A stretch of DNA of 64,000 nt from assembly GCA_009829735.1 (NCBI GenBank), contig CM020619.1, positions 1,680,590 to 1,744,589 on the forward strand. Direction: 5' to 3'. Every line of letters starts with the position of its first letter. Position 1 is the first letter of the stretch. Both the position numbers and the translations under genes were made by a program. This document shows positions 10,006 through 20,198 of the stretch, piece by piece. The DNA comes from Pyropia yezoensis. Lineage: Eukaryota > Rhodophyta > Bangiophyceae > Bangiales > Bangiaceae. A model generated the notes under the pieces. The model was not told the DNA's origin. It saw only the letters and a program-made list of their open reading frames with translations, and did no database searches.

Positions 10006-11948
10006 TCGTTTCCCGCCGACTTGGCGTCCGAATCTGAGGGCGGGGAGGAAGACGACGAGTCCGAGGACGACGTGTCCGCCTCCTCCGCCGAGGGTGTGGC
10101 GACCGCAACGACCGGTCGAGACCCACCCTCGCGGCGTGAACGTACTTCGTTCGTAGCCGACTTTTTACTCGCATTCCTAACAAGTTGTTGGATGCGTTTA
10201 CTCAACTTGGGGCAATCATATGCCCAGTGACCATCGGAGTTGCAGTTCCAACACCGATGGTCCGTTCCGGGAGGGGTCTTCCCAACTGGGGGAGACGAAG
10301 GGATACCCTGGGAAGTTCCCACGGCAGCTACCACCCTCTCCTTGCGGATTCGGCGTGCCTCTCTGAACTCTCTGGCCTGGCGCGCCTCCTCCCGTTCCTT
10401 GGCCAACTCGGCCTGACGCTCCTGGCGTTGTTCCTCCCGCAACTTGCGGTAGGCCTCGCCTCTGCGATAGGCGACCCTGGCCAACTCGGCCAGGGTCGCC
10501 CGGGCAGTATTATGCTCCCGGGTCTCCATCCGGACTGACCAATGGAGTCCCTCCACAAACCGACTCTTCACCACAGCTTGTGGATGAAGAAACCCACAAA
10601 GATTGTTGAGCTTACGGACTCGCTCCGCAAAGGACAACTCGTCCTCCGCCTTTTCCTGATGGGCTTGCGTAAACTCCTCGACTTGAGAAGCCAACGCTGC
10701 CTCATCAACCATGGCTCTCAACAACCAGTTGACGAGCTCCAAATAGGACGTCACCTCCCCAGCGCCTCCACTTGAGGAGCTGGGCATGACGGACATAAGT
10801 TCTGTCCGTAGGTCGCCCTTCGTAAACTCCTGTAGCATGTAAAAAGCCATGCCTTCACTTATGGCATTGTCGTCACAGGCTTTTGTGAAACGACGTAGGA
10901 ACTCAAAGACACGGAGGGGGGGAGTTCCGTCCCACTCCGCTTTGTGCCCAAAAGAATGAAGTGCATTCTTCTTGGCACGGCCCATGGCTCGGGCCTGGTC
11001 AGGACCATACGCCACCGACTTGTTGTGTAGGGCGTAGGTCTCACAGTCAAAGATCCTCTGGTAGACCGGGTTGGCTACCTGGATCTTGGGCGGCACCTCA
11101 CGTTGAGGGAACAGCCGCTGTGGCACTGGGGTAAGTTCACTCTCAGAGCCTGTAGTCCGGCGCGGCGCGCTTGGTGTAGCCGCCGGCGTTTCCGGGGGGA
11201 ACTCCCCCGTGAAGGGCGTACGCCCCACCGAGTATGGTGTGGCTCCCTCGTTGGGAGTCACAGGTGTCGCCCCCAGTTCGGGGCGACCAGAGATAGGCGT
11301 GAGGAGGGATTCCCCCGGCGCCTGCGGGCTCCAAAGCCCTGATCCGGTCTGGACATTAAGACCATCTGGCAAACTCGCCACAATCTGATTCAGAATAGTA
11401 TTCGTCATCGTGACCACCAGGTCCGGCAAAGTCTGCCGCAACACATTGGTCGCCTCCCGACGGACAGTTTCCGCGAGGAGTGGATTGACGACTCCAGTTG
11501 AGTCTCGGTCCGCCTCCGGGAGTCCACCTGAGGGGTAACCACGTTCCTCAGGGGTCTCAACCGGGGGCATGGGCGCGAGCCCATCGCCGACCAACGGAGG
11601 TCCACCGTCCTCCGAAAGCCTAGTTGGCGACGACTCCAAGCCAAAGTTGGCTCCAACCCGAGTGAAACCCGCGGGGACAGTCCTCACCCCTTGGGACGTT
11701 CCCGTTGAGTATACCACACGGTGGCCAGACTTCGGCCCACCCACATCAGAAGTGTCACCCGAGTGAACTCCCGACTGAGTCGGGGTGGCCTGTTGCCCGC
11801 CCGTACTTCCAGTCCTGCTGGCTTGAGGGACCTCTAGTCCCTCTGCGACCCCAGGTAAACCCACCTGTGTCTCACCAGTATTCGAAGGCACTGAAGTACG
11901 TGCGTCACCCGTGTACTCCCCGGACGACGGGGGGTCCGAGCTAGCCAT
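10002..11948 (-). CDS. Element A gag
   Basis: Open over 648 codons from the ATG at 11948 (MASSDPPSSGEYTGD), the start shared with elements C and D. An acidic, Pro/Thr-rich N-terminal half of about 290 residues is followed by a helical capsid-like region. That region carries FDCETYAL, VFEFLRRFTKACDDNAISEG and TSYLELVNWLL. An Arg/Glu-rich helix follows, likely a coiled coil. A CCHC zinc knuckle (CWNCNSDGHWAYDC) and a Ser/Asp-rich tail end the protein. Gag packages the genomic RNA into particles. The stop overlaps the pol start by four bases. Confidence 0.9.
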   Translation of the reverse strand: MASSDPPSSGEYTGDARTSVPSNTGETQVGLPGVAEGLEVPQASRTGSTGGQQATPTQSGVHSGDTSDVGGPKSGHRVVYSTGTSQGVRTVPAGFTRVGANFGLESSPTRLSEDGGPPLVGDGLAPMPPVETPEERGYPSGGLPEADRDSTGVVNPLLAETVRREATNVLRQTLPDLVVTMTNTILNQIVASLPDGLNVQTGSGLWSPQAPGESLLTPISGRPELGATPVTPNEGATPYSVGRTPFTGEFPPETPAATPSAPRRTTGSESELTPVPQRLFPQREVPPKIQVANPVYQRIFDCETYALHNKSVAYGPDQARAMGRAKKNALHSFGHKAEWDGTPPLRVFEFLRRFTKACDDNAISEGMAFYMLQEFTKGDLRTELMSVMPSSSSGGAGEVTSYLELVNWLLRAMVDEAALASQVEEFTQAHQEKAEDELSFAERVRKLNNLCGFLHPQAVVKSRFVEGLHWSVRMETREHNTARATLAELARVAYRRGEAYRKLREEQRQERQAELAKEREEARQAREFREARRIRKERVVAAVGTSQGIPSSPPVGKTPPGTDHRCWNCNSDGHWAYDCPKLSKRIQQLVRNASKKSATNEVRSRREGGSRPVVAVATPSAEEADTSSSDSSSSSPPSDSDAKSAGNE

Positions 11949-12067
11949 GTTGGCTGACGATCCGTATGACACGGTCCAAGACCACCGTTCCTCTGAGACA
12001 GAGGGCCCCCTACACCCGGGTGCACCCGGAGGTAAAGTTTACCTCTGTCCCCTGCTGCTCCACCAAA

Positions 12068-12536
12068 TGTGGCAAAATCCACTAGCACACACGGCACCCA
12101 AGTTGGGGCGGTGTGCTAGGGCTGCCTCCCGTGTCGGGGGAACCGGAAGAAGTGCAAGTCGCACACACTCTGTCCCTGTTGTGGGGCAAACCCCCCACGG
12201 ACAAACAAGAGGATGGTGTGTGGTCCAACAGCTTCTTGGTCGGGACGGGGACGCAGGGCCAAGCCCCGCTGTCCCTCCCCTTATCCCCCCAGGGTCCACG
12301 CAGAATTTCGCCACTCAGAATCTCCCACCCCAGCACCTGCCCACCGGGCCACACGAAAATTCAAGACGATAAATGCAGAAAACCCTCAAATCCAAGTTGG
12401 ATTTACTACTAAGCTAACTATCCCAAACTTAGGGAATATGGACCCAAATGCAGGGGGAGGAACGGATCAGGCTAGTGGCCTGCCGCCCCTTGCATGGCAC
12501 GTGTTGCCCCCCTACCTGGGGGTCAATACTGCCACA
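12068..12536 (-). repeat. 5' LTR of element A
   Basis: 469 bp, partner of 3160-3628, about six differences by eye. Read on the element's strand it is followed by TTTGGTGGAGCAGCAGGGG, the likely tRNA primer-binding site, then a leader with palindromes before gag. Confidence 0.92.
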
Positions 12537-13160
12537 GTCCTCGCCCCCGGGTACCTGGGGGTCCGACATGGTGCAACCGGGGTGGCAGGGGCGCCCCTTG
12601 CAAAAAAGCCGAGGCTGGCTCGACCCGGTACGAGGAACGCTCGCGCGGACGAGCCAGGGAAGCGCGGGCGCGCGCGCTTATGACCACAAACGGCCACGAG
12701 AAGCGCCGCAGGCGCGCGGGTCGACCCGCGCTCCACGAGGCTACGAACGGGCTCCACCCAGGCACCTGGGCGGGCCGGGGCCACACCCCCGTACGGGGCA
12801 ACCAAGAGGGGTTCACCCCGAAACCGCCCCCGCGAAAAGCGGGAGCGGCCGCCCCCATTCACTCGGTAACACGAGAGGGGCTCCCCTACCACCAGACACC
12901 TGGTGGCGGATCCGCTTGCACCACCCCTCGGAAAGGGGGGTCGTGAACAGAACCCGCATCGGGAATTTAACGGTCCGGAAAACGGATCGTGTGTGTACCA
13001 CACAAAGGGGGGCACCCCCCTCAGACAACCTCGAAAAGGGGTGTCTGTCGCGACGGGGCGCAAAGCCCCACCCGACTGGTAAACGGTCACGCGACCCACT
13101 TACATTCGGTAACCCGAATGCAACTCGACCCGAGGACGGGCCGAATCTAAGGGGGGGATA
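12537..13160 (-). other. Element G: start of antisense ORF and its upstream region
   Basis: Bases 12537-12569 hold the first codons of G's antisense ORF (ATG at 12569). The rest up to the 3' LTR has no convincing gene, though many overlapping frames stay open because of high GC. It holds several short inverted repeats and runs of G or C. A purine tract (AAGGGGGGGA) ends just before the LTR at 13161 and is the likely plus-strand primer site. If the antisense ORF is transcribed from the 3' LTR, this is its 5' untranslated region (inference). Confidence 0.6.
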
Positions 13161-13524
13161 TGTAGCAATATGGTTGGCCGTATTGTAAGCCTAATATTAG
13201 GGGGGGCTACTTCTAACCCTTAACTTTCAATTTGATAGTTCGTACTGGTCACGGTATCTATAAGTTACCTATGACCAGAGGGACTTGCATCTTGGGGTGG
13301 AGGGTAGTTAGTAGTGTCTCCGAGGGTTTATAACGTGGGGGCCGGCGGCGAATCCCCCGCCGGCCAAGGTAGAACAACAAACCCCTCCCATTCGGGCTCC
13401 CATCTTGGTCCCGTGGCTTGCGCTCCAAGGACAGCAACCTTGGCCTCCCGGTGACGTTGGTGCCGATCCCCCTTGGTGAGTGTTCCCTGAGAGTGGACGT
13501 GCGACGGATTCCTATTGTGCTACA
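13161..13524 (+). repeat. 3' LTR of element G
   Basis: 364 bp, starting TGTAGCAATA and ending TATTGTGCTACA, giving near-perfect inverted ends. A purine tract precedes it, and element H's pol frame resumes right after it. Confidence 0.85.
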
Positions 13525-15595
13525 TAAGGTCTTGATCACTTTGGTTGATGGTCATGAGGTTGTTGATTTCAGTTTTCTTCAGGGTTTCGTCAATGCTCTT
13601 GGTCAGCACTCGACTAAGGAGATCTTGGTTGGGTTCGTGCTTGTCAGGGGCATCTTGGGGTTGCCTGGAAAGGGCATCAGCTACGGCGTTGGAGATGCCT
13701 TTGATCGGGACAATCTTGAACTGGAATTGATCCAGAAGTTCAAGCCACTTGACTTGGCGGTCGTTCAGCCTTTCTTGGGTTCGCAGGTATCTCAGGGACT
13801 CGTGGTCGGTATGGACCTCAAAGGGTCTTCCGTGGAGGTAGCAGCGCCAGTGCCGGATGGCTTGGACCACTGCGAGCAGCTCACGTTCGCGGATGCTGTA
13901 GCGTCGCTCGTGGATATTCAAGGTCAGGGAGAAGAATGCCACTGGACGCCGTCCCTTTCCGTCGTCTTGTTCAAGGACTGCGCCAATAGCATACCCGCTG
14001 GCATCAGTACACACGTAGATGGGATGTCGTTTGTCAAACGGCCTTAGTACCGGTGCACTTCCTGTCAGAGTCTGCAGCTGCTCGAAGGCTTTCTGGGCGT
14101 CCGGCGTCCACTCAAAGTCGACCTTCCCCGTCAACCTTGTAAGAGGGGTAGCAACTGCGGCCATTCCCTTGATAAATCGGCGATAGAAGTTGACCATTCC
14201 GAGGAAGGACTGCACGTCCTTCTTGCTCTTGGGGGTTGCCCACGTCCAAATGACTTGGACCTTCTGGTCCTCCATGGAAAAGCCTGCGTCAGATATGACG
14301 TGGCCGAGGTAATCGACAGTGGTTCGAGCGAATTGGCACTTACTCGCCTTGGCGTAAAGCTTGTGTTCTCGTAGCTTTGCCAGGGTTCTTCTCAGGTGAT
14401 TGAGATGATCCTCGTAGGTTTCGCTGTAGACCAAAATGTCGTCTAAGTAGACGCAGATGAAGTCGTACAGGTAGGGTCTGAACACATCGTTCATCAAGTT
14501 CATGAAGACTGCGGGGGCGTTCGTCAGTCCGAAGGGTAGCACAGTGAAGTCGTAGAATCCATACTTGGTCCGAAACGCCGTCAATGGGATGGTGTCAGGG
14601 TCCAGCCGGATCTGGTGGTAGCCAAAGCGGAGGTCAATCTTCGTGAAATACTTGGCCTTTCGTAGTTGATCAAAGATGTCATCGATACGTGGTAGAGGAT
14701 ATGCATTCTTGATGGTGGCCTTGTTCAATGCTCGGTAGTCGATGCACATCCGCCAGCCGCCGTCCTTCTTCGCCGCAAATAGAACGGAGATGCCCCACGG
14801 TGAGGCACTTGGCTGGATGAATCCCTTCCGAATCAGGGTCGCAAGTTGCGTCTTGAGTTCATCGAGTTCCCACTCGGAGAGGCGGTAAATACCGCTGCGA
14901 CGTGGTTCAGCGTCGTCGGTCAGCTTGATGCTAAAATTTTGACTACGCTCGGGAGGGAGTCCGACCGGGAGCTCAGCCGGGAAGACGTCAGCGTACTCCT
15001 TGAGAATCTGTTGGACTTCGTTTTTGTCTTCAGCTTCTCCCATAATGATGGAGTTGATGTCAAAGCTGCTTGAGGGGTCTTCAGACTGCAGGTAGATGGC
15101 GAAGACAGGGGTCCTGTGGATGAGGTCACGTGCGAGTCGTTGCCTGCTAATGAGGCCCTCCGGTTTCTTGAGGGAGGCGGTGATAGAAATATTCTTGTGG
15201 TTGAACTTCAAGGATATCTTGTTCTTCTTGTTGTTGATCTTGGCGCCCTTGTCATCGCGCCATTTCTTACCGAGGATAAAGTCGTACGCACTGAGGTCGC
15301 ATACGGCGAACCGTAGTCGTTCTTGATAAAGGCCGATGTGAATCTCTAAGAGTTCAATGGTTTCAGCGAGTACATGGGAACGTCCATCGGGCGTGTTTGC
15401 CGCGAAGTCCGTTTCAGTGGTCTTAACATTCAGGGTTTTCATGAGGCGCCTGGAGACGACGTTGATGGGAGACCCGTCGTCGAACAGCACCTTAACAACA
15501 TGGCCATTGACAGAAGCAGTAGAAAGCAGTAGCCCGAGACGCGGGCCTTTAAAGGGTGACGATTTGTTTTCCGGAACCAAAGGAGCATCTTTCAC
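13525..15595 (-). CDS. Element H pol: protease, reverse transcriptase, RNase H (cut by element G)
   Basis: From the N-terminal side: a retropepsin-like region (VKVLFDDGSPINVVSRRL), a linker, reverse transcriptase with WRMCIDYRALNKATIKNAYP, LPFGLTNAPAVFMNLMN and ICVYLDDILVYS, then RNase H with YVCTDASGYAIGAVL, RERELLAVVQAIRHWR and HTDHESLRYL. These are standard Ty3/gypsy motifs. The frame is open as far as the G insertion; integrase is not in the window. The gag stop lies 24 bp upstream of the first ATG used here, so pol may be reached through a frame overlap, as is common in the family. Confidence 0.9.
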
Positions 15596-15618
15596 CGTTG
15601 TTGACGACGGTGGCTGCT

Positions 15619-16500
15619 TCAGTTCCGCTGGCCTTTTGGGCAGTCTTTTGCCAGGTGCCCCTTTTCGCGACAGCGGAGGCAGAGTCCCTCGCGCATACAG
15701 CGCAGGCGCTCCTCTGGCGTGAGCTTCTCGACCTTGATGCTGGAAATGTCCATGGGGACGACACCCGTCGCAGACGGCTTCCCAGAGGTGCTGCTGAGGT
15801 TGTTCGTGAAGCGCGAGGCTCCAGCCTTGGCAGATTCTACGCGCAGGGCGTCTGTCATAAGAGGCTCGAGTTCAGTGTAGTTCTTGAGGCACAGTGCCTG
15901 CCAGATGTCCCGCTTTAGACCTCGCGTGTAGCGGTCAATCTTTTCCGCTTCAGTGATGTCTGGGATGTCCACGACGACGCTCAGGAAAGTCCTGTTAAAC
16001 GTCCCGACGTCCTTAATCTGTCGCCATGAGTGCAGCTTGTCCCGAGCCGCCTGCGTCTTGTTCAGGGGACTGAAGCGTCGGATGAGTGCAGCACGGAAGG
16101 CGTCCCAGCTCGAAACGTCTGTAGTCTGACTATAGGCATGCCACCAGTTGAACGCTTCTCCATCGAGATAGGTGCAAGCGACACGACACGCTTCGGCGGG
16201 TTCACTCAGCCGGACGTAGAAGTCCATGTGGAAGCACCACGCTTCAATGGTCCCAGGTTTGCCAGAGAACAGCCCGGGCTTGTTCGCCCGTGCGGGTTTT
16301 GCGTTCTCGCGGGCTGCTTTCGCCTTGGTCTTGGCGAGCTGCTGCTTCGTGTCTTCCAATTCCACCTTGTGTGCCTCGAGCTCGTCACGCATTTGCGTCA
16401 CAAATGTCGTAAGCTGATTCCATGCCTCGACACTGGGGGTGCCGGATGTCGACCCAGAAGTGACCGGGGTCCCGCCAGCAATACTCGAGGGGTCCATCAT
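15619..16500 (-). CDS. Element H gag
   Basis: 293 codons. After a short Ser/Thr/Gly leader comes a coiled-coil stretch (MRDELEAHKVELEDTKQQLA), then a retrotransposon-gag domain (KPGLFSGKPGTIEAWCFHMD, WWHAYSQTT, FRAALIRRFSP). A linker follows, and a CCHC zinc knuckle (CLRCREKGHLAKDC) near the end. The length and knuckle are normal for Ty3/gypsy gag. ATG ATG at 16500-16495 gives two possible starts. Confidence 0.88.
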   Translation of the reverse strand: MMDPSSIAGGTPVTSGSTSGTPSVEAWNQLTTFVTQMRDELEAHKVELEDTKQQLAKTKAKAARENAKPARANKPGLFSGKPGTIEAWCFHMDFYVRLSEPAEACRVACTYLDGEAFNWWHAYSQTTDVSSWDAFRAALIRRFSPLNKTQAARDKLHSWRQIKDVGTFNRTFLSVVVDIPDITEAEKIDRYTRGLKRDIWQALCLKNYTELEPLMTDALRVESAKAGASRFTNNLSSTSGKPSATGVVPMDISSIKVEKLTPEERLRCMREGLCLRCREKGHLAKDCPKGQRN

Positions 16501-16840
16501 TTCCAGGAGTTAACTCCAAGAGTTACAATCTCACAGGACAGAGCAACCTCGACTTACAAGAAATGCCCAGTCGAAGTCCGGATGGATTTGTGCGAGTAAT
16601 TTGGCCAAGCGACGTAGTGGCGCGCGACAATTGGTCAAGTGCCGCGGGATTGCGGCGACGAGATCAAGAGCGTGCAACACTATTTCGTTAAATCCAATCA
16701 CAAGCAAATTGTTCGAGGGCGCGCAATCGGATTTTCGGTCGGCGCCCGCGCTTGGGCCCGAGTCGGTCTCGTCGGATTCTCACGCGGGGGGGAGATCAGA
16801 CGGGGAAAATCGGGCTCTCGCGTTAGATCAATGGGGGTTG
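16501..16840. other. Upstream region of element H, no gene seen
   Basis: No convincing ORF. On the minus strand a GTAAGT-like donor lies about 60 bp before H gag. I looked for an LTR end and a primer-binding site and found neither with confidence, so the 5' edge of H is not defined here. Confidence 0.4.
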
Positions 16841-17602
16841 TCAATCGGTGCCCCGCGCCAGCTGGCGGTGGTGCGCCTTGCCACGCAAGTGGCTTTCGAA
16901 TTGAACCACCGAATCAAACTCACGCCCACAGGGATCGCAGCGTGGGAGAGTGGAAGGGCGATTGACAGTATTGCGATGCCGACGTGAGTTGCGATGGTCG
17001 CGCAACACCGATAGGCTGTTGCACGTCACACCGCAGGGCTTACACTGGTGTGTGCCCAGTGGGAAGCGGCGGGCCTTGGCGATTCGGCGCTGTTCGCGCT
17101 GTTCCACCGCCCGCGCAGTGGTCGGCTTAATGTGCCCAATCAGCGGTGGGGGCGGCGCGATGAAACGGCGCGCCGGTTCCTGCGGGGGTAGCAGCAGGCG
17201 CCGGTTCGTCCGGGCCGCTGTGCCCGCCGAGGCAGGGCCGTTGCCCTTGCCCGAGAGGGGGGGCTTGGGGGCGGTCCGCCCCAGCAGGGATAGGTGCGGG
17301 GGGGCCGCCTGGGTGGAGGTGGAGAAGGCGCCCGCCGGGGGGCTGCGTGCCCCCGGGTGGTGGTGCCCTCCCACGGGGCCGCGTGCCGACGGACTGCCGC
17401 GTGCCGACGAGCCGCGCGCTGTACCAGCGCCGCGGATCGTCGGGGGTGCGCGGGTCGTCGGGGGTGCGCGGGTCGTCGGGGGTGCGCGGGTCTCAGGGTT
17501 TCCACGTGACGTGGCCACCGTGTTGCGGGCCGTCGTGCCGGAGGATGCCGACGCGGCCGCCACAGCCGAGGAAGAATATTCGGAACCTGATTTTGAACTC
17601 AC
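16841..17602 (-). CDS. Protein with two U1-type C2H2 zinc fingers
   Basis: 253 codons from the ATG at 17602. The first half is Ala/Pro/Arg/Thr-rich with a tandem RAPPTT repeat coded by three copies of an 18-bp unit near 17436-17489. The C-terminal ~80 residues hold two well-formed zinc fingers: CKPC-12 residues-H-5 residues-H and CDPC-12 residues-H-5 residues-H. That spacing is typical of U1/matrin-type fingers, which bind double-stranded RNA or DNA in splicing and RNA-handling proteins. It lies just upstream of H gag on the same strand, and whether it is a host gene or belongs to an element is unclear. The start could lie further downstream because the N-terminus is low complexity. Confidence 0.5.
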   Translation of the reverse strand: MSSKSGSEYSSSAVAAASASSGTTARNTVATSRGNPETRAPPTTRAPPTTRAPPTIRGAGTARGSSARGSPSARGPVGGHHHPGARSPPAGAFSTSTQAAPPHLSLLGRTAPKPPLSGKGNGPASAGTAARTNRRLLLPPQEPARRFIAPPPPLIGHIKPTTARAVEQREQRRIAKARRFPLGTHQCKPCGVTCNSLSVLRDHRNSRRHRNTVNRPSTLPRCDPCGREFDSVVQFESHLRGKAHHRQLARGTD

Positions 17603-18793
17603 TGGGATTCAACAATCGGTTGACCAAAAAGAAAAAATCCGTGACATCAAGCGCGATGGCAGTGTCAGGGAAATATTCTTTCGGTGTGGTTCGTGGAACC
17701 CACTGCGTTCGTATTACAATGCCCGTGGCAAGCCGAACGCAGGGGTTAACACGACGTCACAATCGCAGGGAGGTCCAAATCACGCACGGAATCGCAGTCA
17801 CCGCCAGGTAGAAAGTCGAGCAATCGGAAGCTACCACATGTGAGGACCCACCCAAAACCGGGGAGCCCTCAACGTACTCGTGGGGGTGTCAGCGGGCCCT
17901 GCAAGCCAATGGGGCGGCGGGGCACGGGGAAGAGGACGGTGGTCTCGACGGGGGTGGGTTTCGGGAAGAAGATGGGCGCGACGTCGGTGGGGATTGAGGG
18001 TACAAAAGGTAAACAGTGTCTTTGGTCTGTGACTGTGGTTGCCCCTCTCGTCTCCCCCGGTGGCGCCGACATCCACGCACTATATACTCGCGTCGGGGCA
18101 CCCGAGGTGCCCCAAAGCATGCGTTTCCCCATCGCACCGCCGGTAGGCACAGAACGGTCCAAAAACAAAGCATGTCTCTCAGAACAAAGCATGGGCGGGC
18201 GTGCGCACTAAAGGAGTGCAGCCCCAGTTTGCCCGAAACGAAGGAGGTCCCGTGGATGGCGCCCAGCGCGCCCCACCAGCCGGCTCCACACGCCCGTCGG
18301 CCAGAAGGTCCGACTGGCTGTACGGGCCAGCAAGGCCAAACTCAATCAATCCAAAAGCCGGCGAGCCAGTCTTATCGCACTCAGCCGCCAGCGAGGATGT
18401 GCGGTGTCCTCAGTGTCGGTGAATCATGTGACTGGTCCTTGATGCCAGCTTTCAACAAGCAGCGCAGAGAATAAAATTCAGGCAGCACAGACGGGGATGT
18501 CCGCCCGTGGTTGGTGGACGATGTCACTCGCTCCTCGCTGTCGAGTTTCGACGTCCATGACAGGGTTCCGACAGTGCGTTGACGGCGGCTTTCGTGCGGT
18601 CGGCCGACGTCCGCGAAATGTCAGGGATACAGCGTGGTGTCGCCCAGGGTAGTGAGGAATTGATGTGTCTTGGGGGGAGTTATCGGGGCCGGACATGTAA
18701 GGAGAGGTCCCAGTCCATATCCCCTGGGTTCCGGGTGGGGATTTAAGGGGCAAATCCTTACAGCCGCGGCAGCTGTGCCGGCAGCAGCCAGGA

Positions 18794-18860
18794 GTGGGGG
18801 GGGGGGGGGGGGGTGGGAAAGCGGGGGGGGGGGGGGGGATGTTGGGGGGCGGGGGGGGGA
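18794..18860 (+). repeat. Poly-G low-complexity tracts
   Basis: Three G runs of roughly 9-19 bases, broken by single A, T or C bases. Such tracts can form G-quadruplexes and are also prone to sequencing error. The glycine-rich and proline-rich ORFs across them should not be trusted. Confidence 0.85.
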
Positions 18861-20125
18861 TCTCGTGGGAGCAGGGGACGTCGCGCAAGCCACAGCCGCG
18901 GGCCCGAGTGCATAACACGACGGCAGCCGGGTCGGCCGCCACCGCACACGCCCGGCATCATTCCTCCATGATGGCCGTGGCAGGGTGGCCGCCGCGGCGC
19001 CACCACCACTCCCCCGCTCCCCCCCATCCCCCCCGTCCTGGGAAATGCACCGGTTGGCGGCATACGTTCTGTTGACGCCGGCCGAATGGGCTGTAGTGGC
19101 ACAAGGCGCAGACTCGACGGCGGTGGCGCGACGGGATTTAACCGCGCGTGGCGGAGTGAGCCCGACACGGGCGCAGAGGTGTGGCGGTGGGAGGGAGGGG
19201 AGGGGGAGAGGCTTCCAATGCTTTAATCCGCTCGCGTCAGTCAGCGGCAGCGGCGGTGGCGCCCCCGTCCACATTGCCGCCTTCCGCGACCGTGCGCCGG
19301 GCGCCTCGTCGACTGAGGCGGGGGGGGTAGCCGGCGGCGGCAGCACTGTCTGTCATGGCGGAGTCGGCCGTGACGCCAGGGTGGGGGGGACGAGGCGAGG
19401 AGGGGATCGTACCGACGCTGGCCACGTCGACGGGGCGGCCGGCCGCCGCCGGGGAATGGCTCTGCATTACCGCAGCTGAGGCCGCCGTGGCCGCCGCGGC
19501 GCTCCCGGCGGCGGTGGCGGCAGCGGTGGGGTTCGCCACGATGGCTTTGGCGGAAATGTCGCCGTCTACTGCACCGGCCACACCCCATCTGAACGCTTCC
19601 GAGGCGGCTGCTCTCCCCCCGGCAACACCTCGTCCCGCTTTTGCGGCTTCTGCAGCCGCCGTCCACTGCTGCTGCGCCGGCGATGGGAGTTGGAGCAGAG
19701 GCGCGGGAGGTAGCGATTGAGGACACAGTGTTACAGGCTCCACGAAGATCGCGAAGTGGGCCTTGATAGGCACAAGTGACGCGGTCACGGTGCCGGAGGA
19801 GTGCAGGAGGGTTTCTGGTCTTTCCGTGCGTCAAAGAGAAAGAAAAATGAGCTGCTAGGACTCGAGTGGAAGGGTACTCTCACAGTGCTCCCAGGGAGTC
19901 GTAATCAGCACCCTCAAAAACGGTCGCCCTGGGGGCGTCGTTGCCACTTTCGGAGAACCCCCCCCAAGGTCCCCCTTTGGGCGCCTATAGACACTTTGAC
20001 ACTGCCGGGCACACGACCGTTTTGGCAACCATCTTCGATCCTTGTTTTTCTTGCACAGGTGCTCTTTCCATAGTGCGGGCGTCATGGGGCTGCAGTTTCA
20101 AGCCGTAGCTATGGTAGGAAGTGCC

Positions 20126-20198
20126 TGGTAACTGACAGTTACCATAGGCATAGAACATCTGTTCCTGGCTGTTACATGCCTTTAGTAACTGCAGTTAC
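20126..20198. repeat. Pair of GTAACTG/CAGTTAC palindromes
   Basis: TGGTAACTG-A-CAGTTACCA at 20126-20144 and GTAACTGCAGTTAC at 20185-20198 are perfect inverted repeats of the same 7-mer. A further CAGTTAC is at 20522. They could be ends of a small decayed transposon or protein-binding sites. I could not find matching outer ends. Confidence 0.4.

Larger units (their letters stand above)
3160..12536 (-). mobile_element. Element A: near-complete Ty3/gypsy LTR retrotransposon with antisense ORF
   Basis: A 9,377-bp element in minus orientation, flanked by the 5-bp duplication GTCCT (3155-3159 and 12537-12541). The LTRs are 469 bp each, start TGTGGCA and end TGCCACA. They differ at about six positions by eye (about 1.3%), so the insertion is fairly young. 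Order on its own strand: 5' LTR (12536-12068), leader, gag, pol, 111-bp spacer, antisense ORF, purine tract (3641-3629), 3' LTR (3628-3160). It looks nearly whole, with about two breaks in the coding regions. It is inserted near the start of G's antisense ORF. Confidence 0.93.
1..13524 (+). mobile_element. Element G: 3' part of a Ty3/gypsy LTR retrotransposon with chromodomain
   Basis: Only the 3' part is in the window. In order: end of pol with a chromodomain (1-339), a hairpin-rich spacer (340-817), a long antisense ORF (818-3159 plus a short piece at 12537-12569), a purine-rich tract ending near 13158 and the 3' LTR (13161-13524). The LTR begins TGTAGCAATA and ends TATTGTGCTACA, a clean terminal inverted repeat. 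Element A is inserted in the antisense ORF. The base run TAAGG follows the LTR and should also lie at the unseen 5' end. G itself sits inside the pol gene of element H, whose reading frame stops at 13525. The 5' part lies left of the window. Confidence 0.85.
13525..16500 (-). mobile_element. Element H: Ty3/gypsy retrotransposon, gag and 5' part of pol
   Basis: Minus orientation. Gag (16500-15619) and pol through RNase H (15595-13525) are visible. Element G is inserted at 13525, so integrase and the 3' LTR should lie left of the window. No 5' LTR could be defined upstream of gag. H belongs to a different Ty3/gypsy branch from A-G: its gag has the common retrotransposon-gag fold and it lacks the AAGTT-loop palindromes. 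The visible part reads open. Confidence 0.85.

Noticed and set aside
18478-19834. Several Ala-, Pro- and Arg-rich frames on both strands
   Set aside because: Frames on both strands are open at once over G and C homopolymers; translations are low complexity and contradict one another.
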